From IMG/VR virus record IMGVR_UViG_3300032288_002790, positions 1 through 22,607 of that record: 22,607 nucleotides of DNA. One strand, given 5' to 3'. Position numbers and translations under genes: made by a program. A model generated the notes under the pieces. It was not told the DNA's origin and searched no databases. It worked only from the letters and a program-made list of their open reading frames with translations. Below are positions 1 through 7,088 of the stretch, piece after piece. Source of the stretch: a virus. How positions within the stretch are numbered: position 1 is the stretch's first letter; each line of letters opens with the position of its first letter.

Positions 1-448
1 CGGCCGCGTCACTGAAGTCTCTCAAGACATACTGATGCGACCCTTTGGAGTTGGAAGTGCCCCACAGACCGAGCAGAGTGTCTACGGCAGACTTGACTTC
101 AGGAGTAATTTTTGCCTTTTCCGACTCTTGCGCCGCAATATCGGCAGCAATCTTTTCGTCTCTAGCAAGCAGCACAGGGTCGTATATCGCCTTTGATGCG
201 AGATTTTCCCTGGGGAGCGCGGAAGGAGTTATGGGGCTTGTCGGCGATTCGCCCGCCTCTAATCCCCAAGAAGCTGCATTTTCTGGAACGACTTCAATGT
301 CCGCGGCATCAAGCGGAGTCGCACCAGCATTCAGTACATAAGAACTCTTGCCGTCTCTCCGGACCAGTTTGGCGGCGCCCTGATGATAAGACAAGCCGGT
401 TTCCGTGTCCTTGAAGGTGTTGGTCTTTTTGTCAAAAATTATGGCCAT
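1..448 (-). CDS. N-terminal part of an unidentified phage protein, cut by the left edge
   Basis: An open frame starts at the ATG at 448 (MAIIFDKKTNTF...) and stays open for 149 codons to the left edge, so the gene is incomplete. A GAGGTGG element sits about four bases before the ATG. The N-terminal part contains a short polar stretch (TGLSYHQGAAKLVRRDGKSS, residues 18 to 37). An Ala/Glu/Lys-rich and probably helical stretch lies at about residues 100 to 125. I do not recognise the family. It lies directly downstream of the nozzle and a small conserved protein, at the end of the tail module. In related short-tailed phages this place often holds large internal or ejected virion proteins, so a long virion protein is possible, but that is inference from position only. 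Confidence 0.8.
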   Translation of the reverse strand, partial: MAIIFDKKTNTFKDTETGLSYHQGAAKLVRRDGKSSYVLNAGATPLDAADIEVVPENAASWGLEAGESPTSPITPSALPRENLASKAIYDPVLLARDEKIAADIAAQESEKAKITPEVKSAVDTLLGLWGTSNSKGSHQYVLRDFSDAA

Positions 449-456
449 AAACCACC

Positions 457-696
457 TCAACCAATTCTTGTATTGACAGCGTTGACCAGCGCCGCAGCCC
501 AGTCATCCCACCGCTCAAAGTTCGACGTTCCGGGGATTGCCTCGTTGGTGAAGACGTCGATCGCCTTGAGGCCCTCGCCCCACTTCTTCCAGTCCGTCTG
601 GGCAGTGGGGATCTCCAACTGCTGAGCAGCGTACAGCTCAACCATCAGCGACGCCCAGGACTCAAACGTGTGGAACCTGGGGTCGTAGATGATCAT
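457..696 (-). CDS. Small conserved phage protein (79 aa), function unknown
   Basis: The ATG at 696 shares one base with the TGA of the nozzle gene (TGATG), indicating translational coupling. The product starts MIIYDPRFHTFESWASLM and is rich in Trp (residues 14, 36, 39, 63 and 66) and acidic residues, with no signal peptide or membrane segment. I recognise the general pattern, HTF-SWASLM near the start then TDWKKW and IDVFTNE, as that of small proteins found beside tail genes of environmental podovirus-like phages. No function is known to me. A tail-assembly or virion role is suggested only by its tight coupling to the nozzle gene. Confidence 0.8.
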   Translation of the reverse strand: MIIYDPRFHTFESWASLMVELYAAQQLEIPTAQTDWKKWGEGLKAIDVFTNEAIPGTSNFERWDDWAAALVNAVNTRIG

Positions 697-2921
697 CAGT
701 AGCCCCGCACGTCGCCCATGTCAGCGTTGACGATGATCTTACCGAACTGGTAGTCCCCGCCAGCCACATTGCTGCGGAATTTCAGACGAAGCTCGCGCCG
801 CTGCTCGCGCATGTCGATCTTGTTTGTGTCCTGGTCGAAGACGTACGGCGCCGAGGTGTCGTCCTCAGACTGCGCGTACGGACGCCCGGTGACGTAGAGC
901 TCCATCTCACCAGACATGATGAAGTCCGGCTCCACCCGCTCCAGCCTCAACCACCGGTTGGGGCCCTCCGGCGCCGGCTGCGACGGTCCTCCGGCCACCC
1001 ACCCCAGGTCGTTCGTCTCGACGTAGCTCTCAATGGCCAGCACCTGCGCACCGTCGATCGCGTCGCGGCCGATCTCGTGCTGGTACAGCTTGATGAGCCC
1101 AGGGACCGTGCTGAACGTCACCGTCGCCGCAGCCGTGCTCAGGGCGTTCTCAGACAGTTCGATCATCTGAGCGTACAGCGCCGTCACCGGCACGGAGAAG
1201 CCGGCTCCGCTACCTCCCAGGCTCGTATTGGCAGCGCTCAGCACGTCGCCAACCTGATACCCGGCCCCGACGAGGGTGACGATCACAGAGGTGACAGAGC
1301 CACCAGCAACCGTGATGTTCGCCCTGGCCAGCAGGCCAGAGCCGCCCGTCAGCAATACGTTGCCGTACGAACCGTCAACGTACCCAGAGCCGCCCGTGAT
1401 CGTCCCCAGCGTCTTGACCCCGCTGGACTGAACAGCCGTCACAAGAGTGCCCGCCGGCAACGCGACAGACTCTGCAAGCTGGCCAGTCTCAATCAGCGAG
1501 TTGTAGGCGTTCAAGAGTAGCCACGGGCTGCCAGACGTCACCGTCGTCGAAACGCTCGTCACGATCGTCTCAACCGTCGTCTCCCAGTCAGCCTGTATCG
1601 GATAGGCGAACACCTGCGAGAAGTACCCAGCAGACCGGCGAGCGCCGATCGCCTGCCCGGCGTCGTACCAGCAGTTCTCGCGCACGTTGTAGATCACCGC
1701 GTCGTTGCACTCAATTGAGTTGCCGCGGGGGTAGAACCACCAGATCTCTCCGAACCGCGGAACCTTGCTCACCCAGACCTTCTGGCGCTGGTTGTAGTTC
1801 AGGTTGTCGAAGAACCAGTTCTGGTTCATCTGATTCGGGATTTCCTTGACAACGCCGTTGTACAAGAGGAAGCGGTCAACCCCGCACCAGTAGTAGATGC
1901 CGTCGTACTCAATCACGCTGGACGACGACATGATCGATGTCTGACTGCTGATCACGTCGTACCGCCAGAACGTCGGTGCGGCAAAGTTGGGAGTGCCGGC
2001 CACGCCCAGGCTCTGAGGGGCATAGGACACGCGTATGAGGCTGTCAAGGCTCCAGAACAGGCCAGACGGGCTGTTGGAGCCGCCGCGCACCGGCAGGCCC
2101 TTGACGATCTTCCCAGAGGCAACGTTCGTCGCGTTTGCGTCCGCGGATACCCAGTCGTTCGGATCCCCCGCAGAGCAGTTCTGGATCAGCCCGTCGTTGC
2201 CGTACACGAACACATAGGGGTGCAGCACCACCACCCCACCAGACACCGAGATGTTGTTGTTGAAGGTCGCCGTGACCGTGCCAGAGCCCGTGGCGGCCTG
2301 GGAAAGCGTCACCGCAGTACCGACGACAGACACCACCGTCGTGCCGGCCGGGATATTGGTGCCAGTGACCGTCTGCCCGGCGCCGATCAGGATGTTCGCC
2401 ACCGCCAAGGTGGCAGAGGTCGTGCCGTTCAGCGTCAGCGAGTCGGTGAACACCCCGATCTGCGACATGCTTGACCCGGCGATGTCCCCAATCAGCACAG
2501 GCGTGTTCACCGTGCTGTCGATGGCTTCCAGGTTCTGCCCAGGGTGTGCCACAAGGGACGCCACGCCGCCAGTGGCGTTGTAGAAGCCGTCAAACTGCCA
2601 CAGGTTCAGCCTGTTGGGGGTGAACTGCGACAGCGTGAACGTGACGAGGCCGGCGCCCACGCCGCTGTCGTCAATCGTCACCTCCTCAAGGCCAGAGGCA
2701 TACCCGCTGAAGACGTAGTTGAAGCCGTTCAGAGCGTTGACCCAGATCCCCCTTGACGGCCCGCTGAGTTGGTCGGTGATCCTCCTGAAGCCGAACATCT
2801 TGCGCGGCCGGCCGCGTTGAAATCGAACCCACCGTCCGTCCGTGTAGAACTGCCGATCGAAGATCGTTCCATCCCGCTGAACACCGGGCTGGGTGTCAAG
2901 AGCGAAGACCTTCTGAGTCAT
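696..2921 (-). CDS. Tail nozzle / hub protein (P22 gp10- or SU10 nozzle-like), with inserted domains
   Basis: The 741-residue product resembles the nozzle or tail-hub proteins that close the short tail in P22-like and SU10-like podoviruses (P22 gp10 group). Typical parts are the N-terminal GRWVRFQRGRPRKMFGFR (29 to 46), GPSRGIWVN (54 to 62), and a core around 322 to 420 with SSSVIEYDGIYYWCGVDRF, EIWWFYPRG and NDAVIYN, which looks like beta-propeller blades. The C-terminus (655 to 741) returns to the core with an RLERVEPDF strand. It is longer than the 472 residues of P22 gp10 because of two inserts, about 155 to 222 and 450 to 605. The ATG overlaps the TGA of the fiber gene (TGATG). The nozzle role is secure at the family level; the inserts are my reading of the sequence. 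Confidence 0.85.
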   Translation of the reverse strand: MTQKVFALDTQPGVQRDGTIFDRQFYTDGRWVRFQRGRPRKMFGFRRITDQLSGPSRGIWVNALNGFNYVFSGYASGLEEVTIDDSGVGAGLVTFTLSQFTPNRLNLWQFDGFYNATGGVASLVAHPGQNLEAIDSTVNTPVLIGDIAGSSMSQIGVFTDSLTLNGTTSATLAVANILIGAGQTVTGTNIPAGTTVVSVVGTAVTLSQAATGSGTVTATFNNNISVSGGVVVLHPYVFVYGNDGLIQNCSAGDPNDWVSADANATNVASGKIVKGLPVRGGSNSPSGLFWSLDSLIRVSYAPQSLGVAGTPNFAAPTFWRYDVISSQTSIMSSSSVIEYDGIYYWCGVDRFLLYNGVVKEIPNQMNQNWFFDNLNYNQRQKVWVSKVPRFGEIWWFYPRGNSIECNDAVIYNVRENCWYDAGQAIGARRSAGYFSQVFAYPIQADWETTVETIVTSVSTTVTSGSPWLLLNAYNSLIETGQLAESVALPAGTLVTAVQSSGVKTLGTITGGSGYVDGSYGNVLLTGGSGLLARANITVAGGSVTSVIVTLVGAGYQVGDVLSAANTSLGGSGAGFSVPVTALYAQMIELSENALSTAAATVTFSTVPGLIKLYQHEIGRDAIDGAQVLAIESYVETNDLGWVAGGPSQPAPEGPNRWLRLERVEPDFIMSGEMELYVTGRPYAQSEDDTSAPYVFDQDTNKIDMREQRRELRLKFRSNVAGGDYQFGKIIVNADMGDVRGY

Positions 2922-4162
2922 CAGAACGCTCCGCCAGCGACGCCAGATGTCGCTTTCAAATACCCGTTGACAGTGAGTCCAGACGCCTGCAGAAGTAGTA
3001 GCTGAAGGCCAAGAATTGAAAACCCAAGCTCTCCAGACGCCGGCCTGTACATGCCGGTATTCGTCTCAAGTGCGAAGTTCAAGGGTGGAGTGCCGACGCT
3101 GCCGTTTGTCAGGGAAATCGTTGATGCCCCGGCAGCAATGGTTGATGCGTTGTACAAATTCACCGAGTCGCAGATCAGTATGACCTGCTGCCCGGCCGGG
3201 ACGGTGGCAACCGCGCTCCCTGGCGCCCCCGTAGTCAGCGTGACCGTGTAGCCAGAGGGGGTGCCGTCAGTCTGGTTGGTGATGTAGTACACCGCGATGG
3301 TTTGCGGGACAACGACAGTGACGTTTGACGACAGGACGCCGGTGAACTTCTGAATCGGATTTGCGGCCTCGGACGCTGTCAAGGTGTAAGACCCCGACGA
3401 CACCGCCTTGGTGTTCTGCGTGAAACTGAAGTCGATGTTCCTGCCGATGCCGACAGTGAAGAAGGCAGAACCAGAGCAGCAGACGATGGCAGAGTCCGCG
3501 GGCTGAAGGATCAGCGACGCGTTGCCGTTGATCAGATCGCCGCCAGACGGAGACACCGTCAGAGTGCCCGTGCCCCCATTTCGCAGCAGGATGAACCAGT
3601 TGTTGCCCAGGGTCGCGGACGCCGCAAGCGATATCGTTCCGGCCCCGGCCGTCCACACAAAGGCGCCGGCTCGATCTGCGACCCCAGCGGTGAACGGCGA
3701 CGAGAACGTCTGCACCGGGTGCGCTGTGTTGAGCGTCGCCCCAATGACGGTCAGGCCGTAGCCCACGAGGCTTGTCGCGTCTGCAGTGGACGAACCGACG
3801 CCGAACGAGATGATGCCCCAGGTGCCAGCCTCGTCAGGGTTGTCCGTGATGTAGATGTACTTCGCCTCGCCGGCCGCCACCACGATGATCGGGTTGCCGT
3901 CGTAGTCCGCCACCGTGAACGTGTTGGCGCCCACGTTGCGGATCAACGCATCCTGGCCCACAGACGCCTGATTGGCGGGCGGCATGCGCATCGTCAGGCC
4001 GCCGGCCGTGGCCGTCACGTTCATGATCCGCGCCGCATAGTTGGGCGTGGCGTTGCCGTTGATCGGCCACTCCAAGACGATGTTGGCCGACAGCGTGATG
4101 CTGCGATACGAGACGTCCGTCGGGACGATGACGTTGCCGGTGAACGGACTGTTGAAGCTCAT
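2921..4162 (-). CDS. Tail fiber-like structural protein (413 aa)
   Basis: I start this gene at the ATG at 4162, which overlaps the adaptor TGA as ATGA and has a GAGGG element four bases before it. A longer upstream frame is in shadow of the adaptor gene. The N-terminus (MSFNSPFTGNVIVPTDVSYR) probably anchors to the tail. The body is a series of Ser/Thr/Gly-rich beta segments with little charge. The C-terminal 60 residues contain NFALETNTGMYRPASGELGF, a motif common in phage long fiber and appendage proteins, and the protein ends GGAF. There is no enzyme motif. Position between adaptor and nozzle supports a tail appendage. Whether it binds the receptor or is a structural collar protein cannot be told from the sequence. 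Confidence 0.8.
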   Translation of the reverse strand: MSFNSPFTGNVIVPTDVSYRSITLSANIVLEWPINGNATPNYAARIMNVTATAGGLTMRMPPANQASVGQDALIRNVGANTFTVADYDGNPIIVVAAGEAKYIYITDNPDEAGTWGIISFGVGSSTADATSLVGYGLTVIGATLNTAHPVQTFSSPFTAGVADRAGAFVWTAGAGTISLAASATLGNNWFILLRNGGTGTLTVSPSGGDLINGNASLILQPADSAIVCCSGSAFFTVGIGRNIDFSFTQNTKAVSSGSYTLTASEAANPIQKFTGVLSSNVTVVVPQTIAVYYITNQTDGTPSGYTVTLTTGAPGSAVATVPAGQQVILICDSVNLYNASTIAAGASTISLTNGSVGTPPLNFALETNTGMYRPASGELGFSILGLQLLLLQASGLTVNGYLKATSGVAGGAF

Positions 4163-4791
4163 GCATCCCTCGCAATCGTTTGCCGGTCGCCGATCCGAGC
4201 CACGTCCTCGGTCTTCAGCACCTGCATCACTTGGTCGTACTGAGCCTTCCACAGCGGCACACGCTCGTCATTCTTGAGGAACGGCATGGCCTGCAGCAGA
4301 GCCCCGTACAGAAGCGCCTGGGGCGCGTATTGGGTGAACCAGTTCGACTGGTTGGAGGAGTCCAGCGGCTGCGAGCGCTCGTAGTACAGCACCTCGTAGT
4401 CGTACGCCGCGGCAGGCGTCGGCGCAACCAGCCAGTGCGTGTAGTCGTAGTCGCAGTAGTACAGCGGCGTGTCCGTCAAAGCGGGATCGGGCCAATACTC
4501 CCGCAGGTACTCGTACTTGCGCAGCAGCACCGGCCGGCGCTCTCCGGCCACCGTGACGTTGATGGAGACCGTCTTCCGCCACCGGGCCGGCTTGTCGATC
4601 GTCGCCTGACCCTGCGTCATCGTGCTCGTGGCCACCGTCAGGTTGCCCAGGAACTTGAGCTCCGAGGCGATCACCTGCTCCGCCAGCATGATGAAGGTCG
4701 GGATCTTCTCCAGCGTAGACGCGTCGGTGCGCTCCAGGTAGCTCCGGATGTCCAGCACCAGACTGTCGTAGGTCATCACTACAGCAGACAT
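4159..4791 (-). CDS. Head-tail adaptor protein, SU10 adaptor-like (210 aa)
   Basis: The sequence MTYDSLVLDIRSYLERTD near the start, an N-terminal helical hairpin (IPTFIMLAEQVIASELKFLG), the RWRKTVSINVTVAGERRPVL beta segment and a helical C-terminus (YAPQALLYGALLQAMPFL, then a KAQYDQVMQVL helix) match the adaptor family of SU10-like podoviruses. These adaptors form a ring under the portal and connect it to the nozzle. I chose the ATG at 4791, which overlaps the upstream TGA (TGATG) and follows an AAGGTG element. In-frame GTGs at 4797 and 4794, and an ATG at 4776 that gives MTYDSL directly, are alternatives. Coupled to the fiber gene downstream through ATGA. Confidence 0.82.
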   Translation of the reverse strand: MSAVVMTYDSLVLDIRSYLERTDASTLEKIPTFIMLAEQVIASELKFLGNLTVATSTMTQGQATIDKPARWRKTVSINVTVAGERRPVLLRKYEYLREYWPDPALTDTPLYYCDYDYTHWLVAPTPAAAYDYEVLYYERSQPLDSSNQSNWFTQYAPQALLYGALLQAMPFLKNDERVPLWKAQYDQVMQVLKTEDVARIGDRQTIARDA

Positions 4792-5180
4792 CACCACACC
4801 TTCTTCTTGATGGAGTCAGGCTGCGGGACGTACTGCTGCCCGCGCTTGGTCCCTTCCCGCTTCGCCCGGGTTGTCGACGCGTACTCAGAAGGTGTCAGCT
4901 TCTCGCGTGCGGCCTTGGGCAAGTACCGTTCGCCGGTGGCCTCCGGCCCCTGCGTGGACGGTTTCCCCGAGCGCGTTCCCCAGTCCTCACGCGTCCACCG
5001 CGCAAGGGCATTATCCGCCCTCTGGGGGCCTTTGTAGCCCCCGCCGCTACGTTGGTATTGCTGAGTCGCCATTTGCGCCTTACGGGCGCTCCATTGGCCT
5101 GGAGAGCCCCCTTTGCCAGACGCCTTGACGTTGGCGACGATGCGCTTCCACTTGGCAGGATCGGTCTTGACTGCGCTCAT
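4791..5180 (-). CDS. DUF5872-like basic protein (129 aa)
   Basis: A strongly basic protein with the pattern KWKRIVANVKASGKGGSPGQWSARKAQ, then GGGYKG, RWTREDWGTRSGK, GERYLPKAARE and a Lys-rich end. I recognise this as the layout of DUF5872, a family scattered through large viruses and phages whose function is unknown to me. No membrane segment is present. The ATG overlaps the lysozyme TGA (ATGA), and its own TGA overlaps the adaptor start, so it is coupled on both sides. The many Lys and Arg residues would allow nucleic acid binding, but this is inference. It may be a virion or packaged protein; there is no evidence for a lysis role beyond its position. Confidence 0.75.
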   Translation of the reverse strand: MSAVKTDPAKWKRIVANVKASGKGGSPGQWSARKAQMATQQYQRSGGGYKGPQRADNALARWTREDWGTRSGKPSTQGPEATGERYLPKAAREKLTPSEYASTTRAKREGTKRGQQYVPQPDSIKKKVW

Positions 5181-5680
5181 CTCAGGAACAGCGCACGTTC
5201 ATCCGTACGCCGCCTCACAAGCCCGGGAAGCTCCCGGCCGCCGGCCTTCGTCCACTGCATGAACGCGTCAGCCGCCCCTTCAATGTCGCCGCGGTTGGCC
5301 TTCATCCTGATCTGGCTGCGCTGCAGGTTGCCTAGACCGGCGTTGTACGCAAAAGAGACCAGAGCGTCAAACCGCCCTTGACGACCAGCACAGCCGGGAA
5401 CCAGACGTAGAACACCTCGCTCAAAAGCAGCGACGTCAGCGTCGAAAAGCGCATCAATCTCCTGCTTTGACCAGACACGGTTGTGCTCCGGGCGTAGCGG
5501 GTAATCCCGCCTGATGAAGCCTTCATACCCCTCCCTGCGAACCATGGGAAGCTGAATCTGGTCTTGGTACAGGACATGCCCGTACCCGACCGTCCAGATG
5601 TGCGCCGGGCACAGGTACGGCTTTGTCCTGTAGCCCTCGTACCGGTGCATCAGCGCAGCGCCCTCCGGGCTCAGCTTCAC
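5177..5680 (-). CDS. Endolysin, GH24 phage lysozyme (muramidase)
   Basis: Lysozyme of the T4/P22/phage 21 group, which cuts the MurNAc-GlcNAc bond of peptidoglycan. The catalytic signature E-8-C-5-T is complete: Glu15, Cys24 and Thr30, the last within TVGYGH. Further typical motifs are FNALVSFAYNAGLGN-like (RFDALVSFAYNAGLGNL) and the C-terminal GLVRRRTDERALF. I chose the GTG at 5680 because it overlaps the upstream TGA as GTGA, has GGAG six bases before it, and gives the usual start MKLSPEG; a GTG at 5692 is the longer alternative. The length of 167 residues is normal. No signal peptide or signal-anchor is visible, so export should depend on a holin, encoded just upstream in this operon. Confidence 0.93.
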   Translation of the reverse strand: MKLSPEGAALMHRYEGYRTKPYLCPAHIWTVGYGHVLYQDQIQLPMVRREGYEGFIRRDYPLRPEHNRVWSKQEIDALFDADVAAFERGVLRLVPGCAGRQGRFDALVSFAYNAGLGNLQRSQIRMKANRGDIEGAADAFMQWTKAGGRELPGLVRRRTDERALFLR

Positions 5681-6180
5681 TTCTTGCTCCACTGCCTGCT
5701 GCCGAACCAGAACCCGATGATCCCGCCCAGCATGGCCATCTCGTCCTCGCTGAAGATGATCGCCGTCACCCGGATCAGGTCATCCACCGACTGGATCAGG
5801 CCCGGATGCTTCCAGACGTACAGCGTCAGAGCAGCGTTGATCAGGACCAACTCGATGATGAAGATGTAGGTCACGGTCGGCCGCACCGTGCCGACGTAGT
5901 TGGCAACCCAGCGGCTGGCCTTCTCCAGCACCTTCTCGTCGTGCCTGAGCGCCGCCTCGGTCATCTGCGCCTCGGTCTGCATCGCCACCTGCTCGACGCG
6001 GATCTCCTCCATCTTGGCCTGGGAGGCGTACCCCTGAGCCGCAAGCTGGAGCTCTCGCTCGGTCTGCAGACGCGCCAGGGCAATCTCGTGCTTCTGATCA
6101 GACTTGTTTTGGAAAAACTCCAGCAGCTTGGGCAGGCCGCTGATCAGCAGACCGCCAAGAGTAGACAGAAGCGACAGCAT
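5677..6180 (-). CDS. GTA-type 3TM holin-like membrane protein (167 aa)
   Basis: The N-terminus is hydrophobic or amphipathic (1 to 20). A long charged helix follows (about 27 to 92, rich in Glu, Gln, Arg and Ala, likely coiled coil). Two membrane segments lie at about 101 to 122 and 148 to 163, and the protein ends FWFGSRQWSKK. This plan and the GFWFGSR ending match the 3TM holins named after gene transfer agent holins (GTA_holin_3TM). Such proteins are thought to permeabilise the inner membrane for endolysin release. The ATG overlaps the preceding TAA as TAATG and has AAGGGGG upstream. It sits directly before the lysozyme gene, which supports a lysis role. A second holin candidate lies three genes upstream, so which of the two triggers lysis is open. 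Confidence 0.78.
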   Translation of the reverse strand: MLSLLSTLGGLLISGLPKLLEFFQNKSDQKHEIALARLQTERELQLAAQGYASQAKMEEIRVEQVAMQTEAQMTEAALRHDEKVLEKASRWVANYVGTVRPTVTYIFIIELVLINAALTLYVWKHPGLIQSVDDLIRVTAIIFSEDEMAMLGGIIGFWFGSRQWSKK

Positions 6181-6455
6181 TACTTGGCCCCCTTCGTAAA
6201 CTTCTCGCGCTCCTCAAGGAGCTTGACCTTGACCTGGAGGTCGTTGATGTGCAGCATCAACTGCTCCTTCAACAGAGCCCTGCGCTCGGCAGAGATCGGG
6301 CTGTCGGTTGGCGTGCCCTCTTTGGTGATCAGCGCCGGCATGTGACCCTCAATCTTGGTCAGCCGCTCAGAGAACGAGTTGACCTGCCCAAGAAGCCACG
6401 CAAGGCACATCACCACGATGGGGATGACCGCCTTGAGAACGTCAGTCCACGCCAT
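6180..6455 (-). CDS. Single-pass membrane protein with coiled-coil tail; possible spanin-like
   Basis: The product has 91 residues, with one membrane segment at about 7 to 24 (VLKAVIPIVVMCLAWLLG) and a polar region ending in a charged helix (about 56 to 86, AERRALLKEQLMLHI onward) of coiled-coil type. I chose the ATG at 6455, preceded by GGGGG at five bases, over the GTG at 6461 that overlaps the previous stop. An N-terminal anchor with a helical tail is the plan of an inner-membrane spanin (Rz), and the gene lies in the lysis cluster. However, I found no lipobox partner (Rz1), and the protein could instead be a holin modulator. No family is recognised with certainty. Confidence 0.75.
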   Translation of the reverse strand: MAWTDVLKAVIPIVVMCLAWLLGQVNSFSERLTKIEGHMPALITKEGTPTDSPISAERRALLKEQLMLHINDLQVKVKLLEEREKFTKGAK

Positions 6456-6457
6456 GG

Positions 6458-6868
6458 TCACCCCCTGGTAGAGATGACGTCGTCACCGCGCTGCACGGTG
6501 ACACGATCGCCTTCGACGTTGACCTTCATGGTCGGCTCTTGGCGCTCAGGCTTGTCCAGCCGGCCGATCAACTCCTTGATGATCGTGATCTCCGGCTTCT
6601 CTTCCTTCTTGGCCTCGTTCACGATGCCGTTGACCATCTGGATCAGAGCCATCGTGGCCGTGGCCACCAGTCCAATAACGGCCGGCAGCGCCTCAGATGC
6701 CAAGAAGGCCGACGACACCACGCCCACAAGCACGAGCAGGAAGATCCAAACGATGGCCGTCTTGCCGATTGATTTGGCAGCGACCTCCTTTGCCGTAGCC
6801 TGGGCCTCAAGCCTCTGAAGCTCAACCGCCGCCTGGGCCTTGAGCGTGCGCAGATCAGTCAGGTCCAT
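6458..6868 (-). CDS. Two-pass membrane protein of the lysis cluster (136 aa)
   Basis: The start is the ATG at 6868 (MDLTDLRTLKAQ), with GGGAG six bases before it. It overlaps the holin gene by 14 bases. An upstream extension in the same frame is Cys/Arg-rich shadow of the holin gene. The product has a helical N-terminus (Ala/Glu/Gln-rich, 8 to 32), two membrane segments at about 38 to 58 and 61 to 83, then a charged tail with a beta-like end (TMKVNVEGDRVTV). The two closely spaced segments suggest a hairpin. A role as holin, antiholin or other lysis protein is suggested by context only; I do not recognise the family. Confidence 0.78.
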   Translation of the reverse strand: MDLTDLRTLKAQAAVELQRLEAQATAKEVAAKSIGKTAIVWIFLLVLVGVVSSAFLASEALPAVIGLVATATMALIQMVNGIVNEAKKEEKPEITIIKELIGRLDKPERQEPTMKVNVEGDRVTVQRGDDVISTRG

Positions 6869-7073
6869 CACTTTCTCCCTTCTTGGTCGTGTGCATCTTG
6901 TGCCACCTGTACAGCAAGAACGCGATCTGCAACACCACATAGATCAACGTGGCCCACAGGATCAGATCGTTCACTTGGATGCCGGCGATGGTCGCGCCGG
7001 CCACCGTGACGGGCGGAGCGGCCTTCATCGCCTCCGCCGTCAAATCGGCCTTCTGTTGCATGGTCAGACTCAT
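6855..7073 (-). CDS. T7 gp17.5-like class II holin (72 aa)
   Basis: A small holin resembling T7 gp17.5: a KAAP-V motif at 17 to 22, a Gly/Ala-rich linker, then one clear membrane segment at about 36 to 55 (LILWATLIYVVLQIAFLLY) followed by RWHKMHTTKK. T7 gp17.5 has 67 residues and the same order: KAAPIVG, a short linker, a segment with a VVQI-like core and a basic tail ending in WKK. Holins of this group form the inner-membrane lesions that let the endolysin through. The gene opens the lysis cluster, 15 bases after the large repeat protein. The nearest GAGG is about 13 bases before the ATG, a long spacing, so translation may be weak, which could help delay lysis. Confidence 0.82.
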   Translation of the reverse strand: MSLTMQQKADLTAEAMKAAPPVTVAGATIAGIQVNDLILWATLIYVVLQIAFLLYRWHKMHTTKKGESDGPD

Positions 7074-7088
7074 TTTGACGGCTTTGCC

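Noticed and set aside
4163-4252. Longer N-terminal version of the 413-residue fiber protein
   Set aside because: The extra 30 residues lie wholly in the adaptor gene and are Arg/Asp-rich; the ATG at 4162 has a ribosome binding site and an ATGA overlap.
4180-5037. 285-codon plus-strand frame
   Set aside because: Spans parts of two real minus-strand genes (adaptor and DUF5872-like) and has biased Arg/Val/Leu content.
6869-6940. Longer N-terminal version of the two-pass membrane protein
   Set aside because: The added 24 residues are Cys/Arg-rich and are shadow of the holin gene; the ATG at 6868 has GGGAG at good distance.
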